NCBI GenBank assembly: GCA_003225055.1
Contig: QIAU01000161.1
Location: 1-43,424, forward strand
DNA: 43,424 bases
Reading direction: 5' to 3'
DNA from: Acidobacteriota bacterium
Lineage (GTDB): Bacteria > Acidobacteriota > Terriglobia > Terriglobales > Acidobacteriaceae
Of this stretch, positions 1 through 7,795 are shown piece by piece. A program made the translations under genes and the position numbers. Under the pieces are notes generated by a model, which searched no databases, was not told the DNA's origin, and was given only the letters and a program-made list of their open reading frames with translations. Within the stretch, counting starts at the first letter, position 1, and the number at the start of each line of letters is the position of its first letter.

Positions 1-912
1 CTTGGCGTCGACGATGTCCTTACGGGCGGGCCCCGTGTCCCCTGGCAAGAAGACGATTTGCGCGCGCTAACCGCCAACCTCAAAGCAGGCGGGCTCACTC
101 TCGGCAACATGATGATCGTCGGCTTCCCGAAAACGCTGTATGGCAGACCGAAACGCGACGAGGAGATCGATAAAGTTCGGCAATCCATTAGAGCCGCCGG
201 AAGAGTCGGACTGCCGGTCATCGAGTACAACTTTTATGCTCACCGACTGGTCGAAGGCTACTACGCCGAAACGGGAAGGGGCGGCGCAGGCCTCACGGCC
301 TTCGATTACGATCGCGTGAAAAATCTGCCTCCTCTGCCCGAAGAGGGCACGCACAACCTTGAAGAAATGTGGAGCAACATAACCTATTTTCTTAAAGCCG
401 TGATTCCCGTCGCCGAAGAAGCCGGAGTGCGTTTGGCTCTCCACCCTAATGACCCGCCTGCGCCCTTGAGTCGCGGATCGGAGCAGATTATGGGAAGCCT
501 GGAAGGATGGAAGAGGCTCGTCGACATCGTGCCCAGCAAGTGCAACGGCATCACTTTCGATTGCGGCGTGAGTCGCGAGATGGGTCACGATCCTGTAGAA
601 ATTTGCCGCTATTTCGGGAGCAGGGACGTCATCAATCACGTGCACTACCGCAATGTTCGCGTGCAGCGGCCCAACGAAAAATACACCGAAGTCTTCATCG
701 ACGAGGGCGTGAACGACATGTTTGCGGTGATGAAAGAATTAGTCCGGCAGAAATATTCGCGGCTCGTCTATCCCGAACACCCTCGTGCCATCGACTATGA
801 CCGCGACCGGCCGGATTTCAAGCCTTACTATCCTGGCGGCGGGGGCTACGCTGCGCAGGCGTTCAACGTGGGATACACCAGAGCAATGATACAAGCGGCC
901 CTGGCTTCGTAA
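1..912 (+). CDS. uxuA: Mannonate dehydratase, 5' end cut off by window edge
   Basis: The reading frame is open from base 1 to the TAA at 910-912, so this is the C-terminal ~303 residues. D-mannonate dehydratase converts D-mannonate to 2-keto-3-deoxygluconate in hexuronate catabolism, in the cytoplasm, using a TIM barrel with a bound divalent metal. Visible family features are the LALHPNDPP block, the ITFDCGVS block, HVHYRNV and the late YPEHPRAIDYDR block, which carry the expected His, Asp and Cys metal/substrate positions. No signal peptide can be judged because the start lies outside. The broken altronate dehydratase at 25130-25390 would be the parallel galacturonate-branch enzyme. Family assignment is secure; activity on mannonate itself is inferred. 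Confidence 0.9.
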   Translation, partial: LGVDDVLTGGPRVPWQEDDLRALTANLKAGGLTLGNMMIVGFPKTLYGRPKRDEEIDKVRQSIRAAGRVGLPVIEYNFYAHRLVEGYYAETGRGGAGLTAFDYDRVKNLPPLPEEGTHNLEEMWSNITYFLKAVIPVAEEAGVRLALHPNDPPAPLSRGSEQIMGSLEGWKRLVDIVPSKCNGITFDCGVSREMGHDPVEICRYFGSRDVINHVHYRNVRVQRPNEKYTEVFIDEGVNDMFAVMKELVRQKYSRLVYPEHPRAIDYDRDRPDFKPYYPGGGGYAAQAFNVGYTRAMIQAALAS

Positions 913-1019
913 TACGTCATCGCCAACAGGCTCATCGCTGTCCGCGTGCAGACAGCCAATTCCGTAAGCGAACAGCGCGTTGCCAGGATCGATATAGCCC
1001 TATCCTCCGCTCAGCTCCG

Positions 1020-1147
1020 GCTGATTATAACCGCGGCGGCGGGCGCGGGGCGCGCCCTTCCCGGTCAGTCCTGGAGTATGGCACTGTACCCTGGGGGAAA
1101 GATCCACGTTGAGACGAATCACCTTCCCCCCAAGGAGGCAACTCGAC
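1020..1147 (+). other. Non-coding left flank of the IS110 transposase
   Basis: GC-rich stretch between uxuA and the IS110 transposase start. It contains a self-complementary pair, CTGGGGGAAAG near 1090-1100 and CTTCCCCCCAAGG near 1123-1135, that could form a stem just ahead of the start codon. In the IS110 family the non-coding end of the element is known to encode the structured bridge (seek) RNA. Whether this flank does so is inference; the element's left boundary cannot be fixed from one copy. Confidence 0.3.
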
Positions 1148-1418
1148 ATGAGTAGCAACATCAAGTATATCGGGCTCGACGTTCATAAAGAAACGATTTC
1201 GATTGCCGTACTGAATGGCGCCGGGAAGCTGGTGATGGAGTCCATCATCGAAACCAAAGCGGCTACCCTTCTGCAGTTCCTGCAGGGTCTGCGGGGAGAG
1301 CTGCATGTGACCTTAGAAGAAGGAACCTGGGCGGCCTGGCTGTACGATGTGCTCAGGCCCCACGTGCACGAAATCGTGGTCTGCAATCCGCGCCGCAATG
1401 CCTTATTGAAAGAGGGCA
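1148..1418 (+). pseudogene. IS110 family transposase, N-terminal part (interrupted)
   Basis: ATG at 1148 follows an AAGGAGG-type ribosome site. The frame encodes the RuvC-like DEDD half of an IS110 transposase: the first acidic residue in YIGLDVHKETISIAV, the second in LEEGTWAAWLYD, then VVCNPRRNALLKEG. Homology stops at 1418, where the next expected residues (NKNDKVDARKL) are missing. They resume at about 1932, after an inserted segment. The frame itself continues into the insertion and stops at 1469-1471. Together with 1932-2681 it would make a normal IS110 transposase of about 340 residues, so the element was intact before the insertion. Confidence 0.88.
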
Positions 1419-1931
1419 GCTTACGCTGTGCAGTGCATAAGCTGCCAAATGCGTTGTATATTCTTACGTAGACCGACGGACTCAGCGACGACCGATCTCC
1501 AATCCAGCCTAAGAGATCCAACAACCTTGTAGACAACGCAACTCCGCATAATCGTGTGGTCTTTCTCGGTCCGAACACACCATCGATTTGCGCTGACGGC
1601 GAGTCAGGCCTAGAGGTGTTTCCCGAGAGAAAACCTCCATGGTGCTCGGAGCCGCCTGATGAAAGATCTCCGTTGTCGTTACTGTCAGCAGGTCTTTCAA
1701 TCCTCTGCTTATCATCCTCAACAAACGGTCTGCAACCAGCCCGCATGCCAGCACCAACGCCAGGGTGATTATCATGCCTCCCAAGCTACGCTCGGGACGT
1801 TTCAAGGCCACCGACAAACTGATCGAATCGCTGAAGTCGCTCTCCGTTATGCAGAGCAAAAACAGGTCAAAGTGGCACCCTGTAAGGTCTGACCTCCGTA
1901 ACTCTCCCTAACAATACGCAACGCATTTGGG
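1419..1931. mobile_element. Small inverted-repeat element nested in the IS110 gene
   Basis: This ~510 bp block separates the two halves of the IS110 transposase. Its ends are imperfect inverted repeats of ~26 bp: CCAAATGCGTTGTATATT at 1445 on the left, matching the reverse complement of 1905-1930 on the right (CCAAATGCGTTGCGTATT), with the first 12 bases identical. About 26 bp (1419-1444), itself nearly palindromic, lies outside the left repeat. It carries no transposase, only a short Cys-rich frame at 1659-1892. It looks like a non-autonomous element or the internally deleted remnant of one. No clear target duplication is visible. Confidence 0.65.
1659..1892 (+). CDS. Short Cys-rich zinc-ribbon-like protein, probably truncated
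   Basis: 77 codons with an N-terminal CRYC, a second CNQPAC and a following CQHQRQ segment spaced like a small zinc-binding fold. I associate this RCRYCQ...Q.VC....CQ pattern with small passenger proteins carried by insertion elements, but cannot name a family. After residue ~40 the sequence becomes low in recognisable features and ends near the element's right repeat, suggesting internal deletion. No strong ribosome site is seen. It is the only coding content of the nested element, so it may be a passenger relic rather than a working gene. Confidence 0.4.
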   Translation: MKDLRCRYCQQVFQSSAYHPQQTVCNQPACQHQRQGDYHASQATLGTFQGHRQTDRIAEVALRYAEQKQVKVAPCKV

Positions 1932-2681
1932 AACAAGAATGACAAGGTGGATGCGCGCAAGCTCTCCGAGTTACTCCGCGCCGGACTGCTGCGCCCGGTC
2001 TACCACGGAGAAAATGGCCTACGAACGCTGCGCGAGTTAGCGCGCAGCTATTCCACCCTCAGCAAGGACATGACGCGAGTGATGAATCGCCTCAAGGCCC
2101 TATACCGAGGCTTGGGCATTTCCTGTGGGGGTATCCAAGTCTATGATCCGCGTTATCGCGAGCAATGGCTGGAGAAGATCCCGGAAGCTGGCGTGCGCCG
2201 CCGAGCGGAGCTCTTCTATGGTCATCTGGATGGATTGCATGCCTTGCGGCAACAAGCGCGACGGGAATTGTTGAGCGAGAGCCGGAGGCACAAAGCATCG
2301 AAAAAGCTTCGCGAGATTCCCTGTATCGGTCCGATTCGTGCCGCGCTATTAGTGGCGCTGATGCAGACGCCGCATCGCTTCCGCAGCAAGCGGCAGCTTT
2401 GGAACTATAGTGGCCTGGGGGTTACGACGCGTGACAGTGCGCAATACCGCTATGTACGCGGACAACTGCAGCGTTCCAAAAAACCGCAGCAGCTTCGTGG
2501 CCTGAACCAAAACCACAATCACCAGATGAAGGAGATTTTCAAGAGTACGGCTACCAGCGCTACTCGTTGTGCAGGACCATTCCAGGATTTCTACGCGAGA
2601 TTGCTGGCCAAAGGCATGGAGCCCGACATGGCTCAGCTCACGCTGGCCCGCAAGATCGCGGCGATAACTTTGACCATTTAG
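1932..2681 (+). pseudogene. IS110 family transposase, C-terminal part
   Basis: Continues the gene begun at 1148. It resumes with the NKND.VDARKL motif (the third acidic block of the DEDD domain), passes through a helical linker and reaches the Transposase_20 domain: IPCIGPIRAALLVALMQTPHRF, then WNYSGLG with the conserved catalytic serine, then LNQNHNHQMKEIFK. It ends normally at 2681. A frame opens at GTG 1947 but lacks a ribosome site, so this half is probably not translated by itself. Because catalytic residues are split between 1148-1418 and here, the copy is inactive in cis. Confidence 0.88.
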
Positions 2682-3289
2682 AAGAAAGGAGACCGTTTCG
2701 ACGCCAATCAACTAAATCAACTGAACGTGCAAGCAGCTTGAGCGTCGTAAGCAACCCCAGCTGATCTCTGGGCTCATGGTGGTGGCCAATCGGTTCTTAT
2801 GATGCTCGGGTTCGAGGGAGAGTATCTAGGAAGGAATTAGGCATTGGTGTGCCGTTCGTCGGCACGAGTCTCCAATTCGATCCTATGCCCCTTCGGATAA
2901 CCCAACAAAGCTATCGGCCTCGAGTCTCGGATAGGATCATGGTTGGCAACTTAAGGTTTAGCCAACGCTTCAAGCTTGCGCAGCTTCGGGAACTGAATGG
3001 CGTCGAGCGCCACCGCATCATGAAACAGTCGGCTTGGGACCAGCAACTGGGGTTGGACTCGCCGCTACGCGGCGTGTTTAAGGCGGTTAACTCCAAAACC
3101 CTTCGTGGAAAGAGGCGGGGCTGGATGCAATCGGCCAAATTCCTGCCTCTGGCGAGGGGAGGGGAAAATATTTCTCTTGACTTCCCTTTTTATAGGATGC
3201 ATTCCGCGCTCACCAAACGGTTTTTAACGACTCGCGGCCCACCGCCACCCATCCTCTTCCGGTCCCTGTGGCCATTTTTGCGGCTGTTG
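2682..3289. other. Stretch without a recognisable gene
   Basis: Open frames exist on both strands (for example a plus frame opening at 2849 and a minus frame 2911-3138), but none shows a family motif, signal peptide or ribosome site I can support. The stretch lies between the IS110 right side and the recombinase remnant and is probably mobile-element debris. Confidence 0.4.
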
Positions 3290-3644
3290 CTACATCACGT
3301 ACTTCGGCTGGTAGAGACGGTCGATGACCGACTTGATCTGAGACGTCTCGGGATGAACGTAGCCCCATCGTCGTATTCAGGCTCTGGTGCGCCATGACTT
3401 CTTTGACTAGGCCCGGATTTCTCATCTCCGCCATTGTGACTGTGCCGAAGGTGTGCCTCGCACAGTACAGCTGAGGCCGTTCGGAATCCCGACTTTCCGA
3501 GTAATCTTCCTGAACAGGTGCTCGGTCCCGCTTAGTTCGGTGTTGCCTGAGCACGACTCTTTCGAGGGGGTACACCCAACCTTCAGCAGATCTTTTCTGT
3601 TTCTGATGGCGATCGTTGAGTAGGGTGATAACGCGCTCGCTCAC
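3290..3644 (-). pseudogene. Tyrosine recombinase (phage-type integrase), frameshifted C-terminal fragment
   Basis: The minus strand encodes the end of a tyrosine recombinase: a MSERV.TLL segment near 3610-3644, then LYCARHTFGT (catalytic Arg-x-x-Arg/His box, near 3460), then EVMAHQSLNTTMG. At about 3362 the frame slips by one base. In the next frame the sequence continues YVHPETSQIKSVIDRLYQPKYVM and stops at 3290-3292, supplying the nucleophilic Tyr and the tail. The N-terminal half is also scrambled and cannot be followed past ~3660. It is inactive unless the slip is an assembly error, and shows that an integrative element once occupied this spot. Confidence 0.75.
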
Positions 3645-3682
3645 CGGTTCCGGAGACCCAGCGTCGAGTCAATCCCGCCTTC

Positions 3683-3885
3683 TCTGGAATGAAAACGACA
3701 GAAGCGGTTCCAGGAAGGGCGCAAGCTGCGGCGCTATCGTCGGCGCAGGAAAATCGAGCGCACCATGGCAGGCGCGGTAACTTCCGGGGTCTGCAGGTGC
3801 GGCAAGACCGTATCCGGCGGATGTTTGAGGGGTTTTGTCATGTGGCGTGTCTGTTCATCACGCTGAGATGTTTTCGAAACCAATT
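3683..3885 (+). pseudogene. IS5-type transposase, C-terminal remnant with frameshifts
   Basis: Pieced from two frames. Near 3705-3770 the plus strand reads RFQEGRKLRRYRRRRKIERT, and after a shift near 3770 it reads NFRGLQVRQDRIRRMFEGF followed by HVACLFITLR. This is the typical end of IS5-family DDE transposases (RRYRRRWKVER..AWL.NFRRL...GF.H.A...I.LR), including the catalytic Glu in the KIER block. Upstream domains are missing and another shift lies near 3700. It is a decayed tail only. Confidence 0.65.
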
Positions 3886-4090
3886 CCAGGACCGTTTGCC
3901 GCTGGGTGCGCGCTCGTCACCATGCCTGCAGCTTGAGCCAGTCCCGGCTATAGCCCCGCCGCTCCGAACACTGCAGTCCATACGGCACTCTTGAGAATGG
4001 ACGACTTCAATGACAACCCTTCGCCGGCGGCAGGCGTTATACAATGTCTTTCCCAGAACGAGAGCCTCACACGAAACGAGAATCACGGCC

Positions 4091-5515
4091 ATGGATCGGC
4101 GGGTTTTCCTCAAAGGTACTGGTAAAGCAGTGACACTCGGGGCAGCGACGTTGGCGTTGGGCGGCAAAGTGCTGGGCGCGAACGATCGCGTGCGCATCGC
4201 GGTGTGCGGAGTGCGTGGCCGCGGACACGATCACATCCGCGGTTTCCACAAAGTCCCCGGCGTAGAGATAGTGGCCCTGTGCGACGTCGATGAGAACGTA
4301 CTGAACCGCCGTCTCGCCGAGGTGGAAGCGCTCGGCGTCAGTCGACCGAAAGCCTTTGTCGATATACGCAAGCTGCTCGAGGACAAGGATGTTGACGCCG
4401 TCTCGATCGCCACGCCAAACCACTGGCACTCGCTCATTGCCATTTCGGCCTGCCAAGCCGGCAAGGATGTCTACGTCGAGAAGCCGGCATCGCATAACTG
4501 GTGGGAGGGGCGGCAACTGGTGGAGGCGGTGCGCAAGTACAACCGCATTTGCCAGCACGGCAGCCAGGCACGTTCCAATCCCGGCATGATCGAGGCGATT
4601 CGGCACGTTCGCGGAGGGCTGATCGGCGACGTTTACTTGGCGCGCGCTCTCTGCTACAAGTGGCGGGCTTCGATCGGGCACGCAACGCCGGAGCCTGTCC
4701 CCGCCGGCGTGCACTATGATCTTTGGACCGGTCCCGCACCTCTCAAACCGTTCACCCGTAATCGCTTCCATTACAACTGGCACTGGATCTGGGATACCGG
4801 CAACGGGGAGGTCGGCAATCAGGCAATTCACGAGATCGATATCGCGCGCTGGGGCCTGGGCGTAAACTTTCCGGTGCAGGTCTTAGCAGGGGGCGGCCGT
4901 TTCCTGTTCGATGACGACCAGGAGACGCCGAACGTTGTCAGCGCGACCTTCTGCTTCGAAGATTCCTCCGGCAAGCGCAAGATGATGGAACTGGAGGTGC
5001 GGCCTTGGATCACGAATCACGAGGCAGAGATCGGCACTGGAGCGTACAAGAGTTCCGGCCCGCCGCCGGCAGGACTGGCCACCCCGCCAAGCACGCCAAG
5101 ACCTCAGCCTGCGGGTGCTAATCAGAGCGGGCCGGTTGGTCCCGTGGACGCCAAGACGAACACGATCGGCAACATCTTCTATGGCTCGGACGGTTACCTG
5201 GCAATCGACACCTACGACGCTTACAAATCGTGGCTAGGGAATCAGGCCCGACCGGGACCCTCGGGCAAGGGCGATGGCGACCACTTCGCCAACTTTGTCG
5301 ATTGCGTTCGCAGCCGCCGGGCAGAGAACATCCATTCGCCGATTGAGGAGGCACATATCTCCTGTACCCTCCTCCATCTGGCCAATGTTTCCTACCGGCT
5401 CGGTCGGACGCTCAACTACGACCCATCCAGCCAGCAAGTGGTTGGCGACGATGAAGCGAACCGCATGCTGCGTGGCTCGTATCGCGCGCCTTACGTCGTT
5501 CCAGAAGCAGTCTGA
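4091..5515 (+). CDS. Tat-exported Gfo/Idh/MocA family oxidoreductase
   Basis: ATG at 4091 (474 aa) is chosen because it opens a twin-arginine signal, DRRVFLKGTG followed by a hydrophobic stretch to about residue 30; the frame is open further upstream but without a better start. A Rossmann NAD(P) site follows (IAVCGVRGRGHDH, then VALCDVDENVL). The family EKP motif sits in VYVEKPASHN near residue 131, and a GNQAIHEID block near 245 contains the usual catalytic His. These enzymes oxidise, reduce or epimerise sugars and cyclitols; exported versions are common in Bacteroidota and Acidobacteriota. A Pro/Gly-rich loop lies near residues 320-350. The next gene begins 12 bp downstream, so the two are probably co-transcribed. 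Substrate unknown. Confidence 0.88.
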   Translation: MDRRVFLKGTGKAVTLGAATLALGGKVLGANDRVRIAVCGVRGRGHDHIRGFHKVPGVEIVALCDVDENVLNRRLAEVEALGVSRPKAFVDIRKLLEDKDVDAVSIATPNHWHSLIAISACQAGKDVYVEKPASHNWWEGRQLVEAVRKYNRICQHGSQARSNPGMIEAIRHVRGGLIGDVYLARALCYKWRASIGHATPEPVPAGVHYDLWTGPAPLKPFTRNRFHYNWHWIWDTGNGEVGNQAIHEIDIARWGLGVNFPVQVLAGGGRFLFDDDQETPNVVSATFCFEDSSGKRKMMELEVRPWITNHEAEIGTGAYKSSGPPPAGLATPPSTPRPQPAGANQSGPVGPVDAKTNTIGNIFYGSDGYLAIDTYDAYKSWLGNQARPGPSGKGDGDHFANFVDCVRSRRAENIHSPIEEAHISCTLLHLANVSYRLGRTLNYDPSSQQVVGDDEANRMLRGSYRAPYVVPEAV

Positions 5516-5527
5516 CGGGAACGGCTG

Positions 5528-6370
5528 ATGGCGACGAGACGACAGTTCCTGGCTGCGATCGCGGCTACGACGCTGTGCGCGGCGGCATCGGCGAAGCCAA
5601 GGCGTGTCACCATAGGCGTATGCTCGCGCGACGTGGTCGCGGCAGCGAAATTCGGCTTCGACTATGTCGAGCCTGCCGCGGCCGACATCGCGGCCATGAG
5701 CGATGACGATTTCCGGCAGTTCAGGGAAACCGTGCTGTCGTCCAGCATCCGTTGCCACGCCTTTAACAGCTTCATCCGGCGCAAGGACCTGGTCGTGGTG
5801 GGAGAGCAACTACCGCTTGAGGAACTGCGAAAATACGTGGAGGGCTGCCTCGCGCGTTGCCGCAGCCTGGGCGCCTCAGTGGTAGTGTGGGGCAGCGCCG
5901 GCTCGCGCAACGTTCCCCAGGGTTTCTCGCGCGATCGGGCGAACGAGCAGATTGCCGAGTTCCTGCGTATGGCCGGCGACCTAGCACGCCGGCACGAGAT
6001 CGTGTTGGCAATCGAGCCGCTCCGCCGGCAAGAAAGTAACATTCTGAATAGCGGCGCCGAGGCGCTCGCAATGGTGCGCCGCGTCAAGCATCACAATGTG
6101 CGGATGATTATTGATTACTTTCATCTGCGCGAGGAGCACGAAGACCCGCAAATCCTGGCCACGGCGCGACGCGAGATCGTACACCTGCACTTTGCCAACC
6201 CGCACGGCCGCCTGTGGCCACACACCCTGACGGAGGATGGCGAGTACACGACATTTTTTCGGCTACTGAAAAGGACCGGCTATTCTGGCGGCATTTCGAT
6301 CGAAGGACGTGGATCGTTCGAAAAAGACGGGACGGCCAGCTTGGCCTTTTTCCGGCAGGCCCTCGCGTAA
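5528..6370 (+). CDS. Tat-exported sugar phosphate isomerase/epimerase-like TIM barrel
   Basis: 280 aa, starting ATRRQFLAAIAATT, a short Tat-type signal ending in an AASA cleavage-like site. The rest is a xylose-isomerase-like (AP endonuclease 2) TIM barrel: the FGFDYVEP opening strand, the VVVWGSAGSRN strand, LAIEPLRR carrying a metal-binding Glu, IIDYFHLREEHED carrying Asp/His, IVHLHFANPHG with the metal His, and GGISIEGRG at the end with the last Glu. Members isomerise or epimerise keto-sugars. It lies 12 bp after the oxidoreductase at 4091 and probably acts on the same or the next intermediate. Substrate cannot be read from sequence. Confidence 0.85.
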   Translation: MATRRQFLAAIAATTLCAAASAKPRRVTIGVCSRDVVAAAKFGFDYVEPAAADIAAMSDDDFRQFRETVLSSSIRCHAFNSFIRRKDLVVVGEQLPLEELRKYVEGCLARCRSLGASVVVWGSAGSRNVPQGFSRDRANEQIAEFLRMAGDLARRHEIVLAIEPLRRQESNILNSGAEALAMVRRVKHHNVRMIIDYFHLREEHEDPQILATARREIVHLHFANPHGRLWPHTLTEDGEYTTFFRLLKRTGYSGGISIEGRGSFEKDGTASLAFFRQALA

Positions 6371-6420
6371 CATGACATTCTGACGGTCCTTCGAGCGGTT
6401 CAAAAGAGGCTTACTCGGCG

Positions 6421-6961
6421 ATGGAGGAACGGAAGACCCGCGTTTGTTCTTCATGCACTTTTGGGCGAACGGTAGCAGTTGTCGTCTGCTTAATGTTGGG
6501 CACCGGCACATTGCCAAAAGAATTGTTGTTCGCCGACAGCCAGACGGAAACCTACCAATTACACATGCCAGTCCCGCAAGTGGCGCAAGCTGCTAACGGC
6601 GAGCAAGTCAGAATTATGGGAAGCGGTTTATTCTCCTTCAACCCGAAAAGCACGAATGTCTCAGGTACGTACACCAGTGGAGCCAGCGGCAGCGGTACTT
6701 GGGTTGCCACTCAGCTGCTGAGTTTTGTGCCTTACGGCTGTCGATCGGCTCCCAATGAAGCCTTCTGCGGTGGCAAGCTTATGCTGCGTGTCCTGCTCAC
6801 AGACGCAACATCTGGCAGCAATTCGAAGGTGTTCTGTCGGTGTTCTGCCTGATCGGAAATCCGCCGGCCAGCGCCGAGGAGGGTGCCCGCTTGGACATCA
6901 TCGGCGTCAACAATTTCAACCAGATTGTCAGCGGGGGAAATTTCGACCTAAAAACGACGTA
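6421..6961 (+). pseudogene. Secreted protein of unknown function, frameshifted
   Basis: ATG at 6421 opens a frame with a hydrophobic segment (residues ~15-37) resembling a signal peptide, then a Gly/Ser/Thr-rich beta-type region and LMLRVLLTDA. Near 6823 the frame slips by one base. In the neighbouring frame it continues FEGVLSVFCLIGNPPASAEEGARL, then DIIGVNNFNQIVSGGNFDLKTT and TAG at 6959-6961. Reading through gives a coherent protein of about 180 residues with paired Cys. No family recognised. It is followed directly by the terminator at 7012. It is either a recent pseudogene or a base-call error. Confidence 0.5.
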
Positions 6962-7011
6962 GTGGACTCTCAACGGCAGGCGAGGTTTATCGCTTAAGGA
7001 ACGACGAAAAT

Positions 7012-7046
7012 AAAGGAGCGGGAAGCCTGTCTTCGCGCTCCTTTTT
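7012..7046. terminator. Bidirectional intrinsic terminator
   Basis: AAGGAGCG at 7013-7020 pairs perfectly with CGCTCCTT at 7036-7043, with a 15-base loop. On the plus strand the stem is followed by a T run (7042-7046), and on the minus strand by TTTATTTT. It lies between convergent genes, the broken secreted orphan (plus) and the selenoprotein candidate (minus), and can serve both. Confidence 0.8.
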
Positions 7047-7598
7047 CTATTGGGCCGATGAAGCGGCGCTCGCTCTGTTTAACATTTCCTTGAGACGTTC
7101 GTTCAGTTGCGTCACAATCCGGTAAACTGGCCCATCATCGAATACTGGACCCGCCTCACCCCATCCATTGCGAGGTGCGTACACGGCGGCGATGTCCCAC
7201 AAGTGCCCTGCGTCCTCGCAGCAGCTTGGATCATTTCCATGAAATTGCTTCAACTGCTGCTTCACCTGAGCGGCAACCAAATGGTTCTTGTCCCAGAACT
7301 GCACCGCGCGCGAATCGGAGACACGCTTCAGCGTTGGTCGAGTTGGTCGGTCCCAGTCGGTCGGAAGCATCGGCTCCCGAACCACAAACACTCGAACCGA
7401 TGCAGAATGAGCTTGCTCCAAAATGCGTTCCACTGCAGAGGCCCCCTGCAGACATTTTGGTCAAGTGGGCGAGACGAGCAGCAGGATGCGCGTGTCTGCA
7501 TTGGCAGCGTCAAAGCTTTTGCGGAACTCCTCAAGATTGGCTTGACTGAGCGAGACCAATGGGCGCTCTGGGGAGCTAGGTAACAACCGTTTGAGCAT
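7047..7598 (-). CDS. Thioredoxin-like selenoprotein candidate with in-frame UGA (UxxC)
   Basis: Read through one in-frame TGA at 7461-7463, the minus strand gives a coherent 183-residue protein from ATG 7598 to TAG 7047. It runs SLSQANLEEFRKSFDAAN, then DTRILLLVSPT, then X-PKC where X is the TGA codon, then LQGASAVERILEQ, VRVFVVREPMLPTDW, FWDKNHLV, a CCEDAGHLWDIAAVY block and a short tail. In the thioredoxin-fold relatives I know of this type, the X position is the first Cys of CxxC, so TGA replaces exactly the redox residue. A stable hairpin starts on the very next base (see 7418-7460). No other stop or frameshift occurs in the frame. Start choice is tentative, since no good ribosome site precedes 7598. 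Without selenocysteine machinery the gene would be a two-piece pseudogene. Confidence 0.6.
7418..7460 (-). promoter_or_regulatory. SECIS-like hairpin immediately after the UGA
   Basis: On the minus strand the TGA (7463-7461) is followed at once by CCAAAATG, then a single T, CTGCAG, a loop GGGGCCT, CTGCAG, seven unpaired bases, and CATTTTGG. CCAAAATG/CATTTTGG (8 bp) and CTGCAG/CTGCAG (6 bp) pair perfectly. The apical loop begins with G residues about 15 bases after the UGA and a lone U lies below the upper stem. This resembles bacterial SECIS elements such as that of E. coli fdhF (G-rich loop, unpaired U, similar distance). Function as a SelB target is inference. Confidence 0.6.
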
Positions 7599-7795
7599 GA
7601 ACAACGGGTCGGCCCGCCGACTGTGCGGCGACCGTCGAAGGAGCAGATGTCTCGATCTTGTGACGCGGAGGCGGCCACGAACTGGAAAATGATGATGATG
7701 TCGCCGCGGCTAAGGAGTGGTCATCGGACAAGGTGAGGAAAGGACTACCTGCTTAGATGGTAAGGCGCACATCCTCCAAACGGGGAAACAACTGC

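Noticed and set aside
2849-3397. A 182-codon plus-strand frame
   Set aside because: No family motif, no ribosome site, and its second half is antisense to the recombinase remnant whose motifs are clear.
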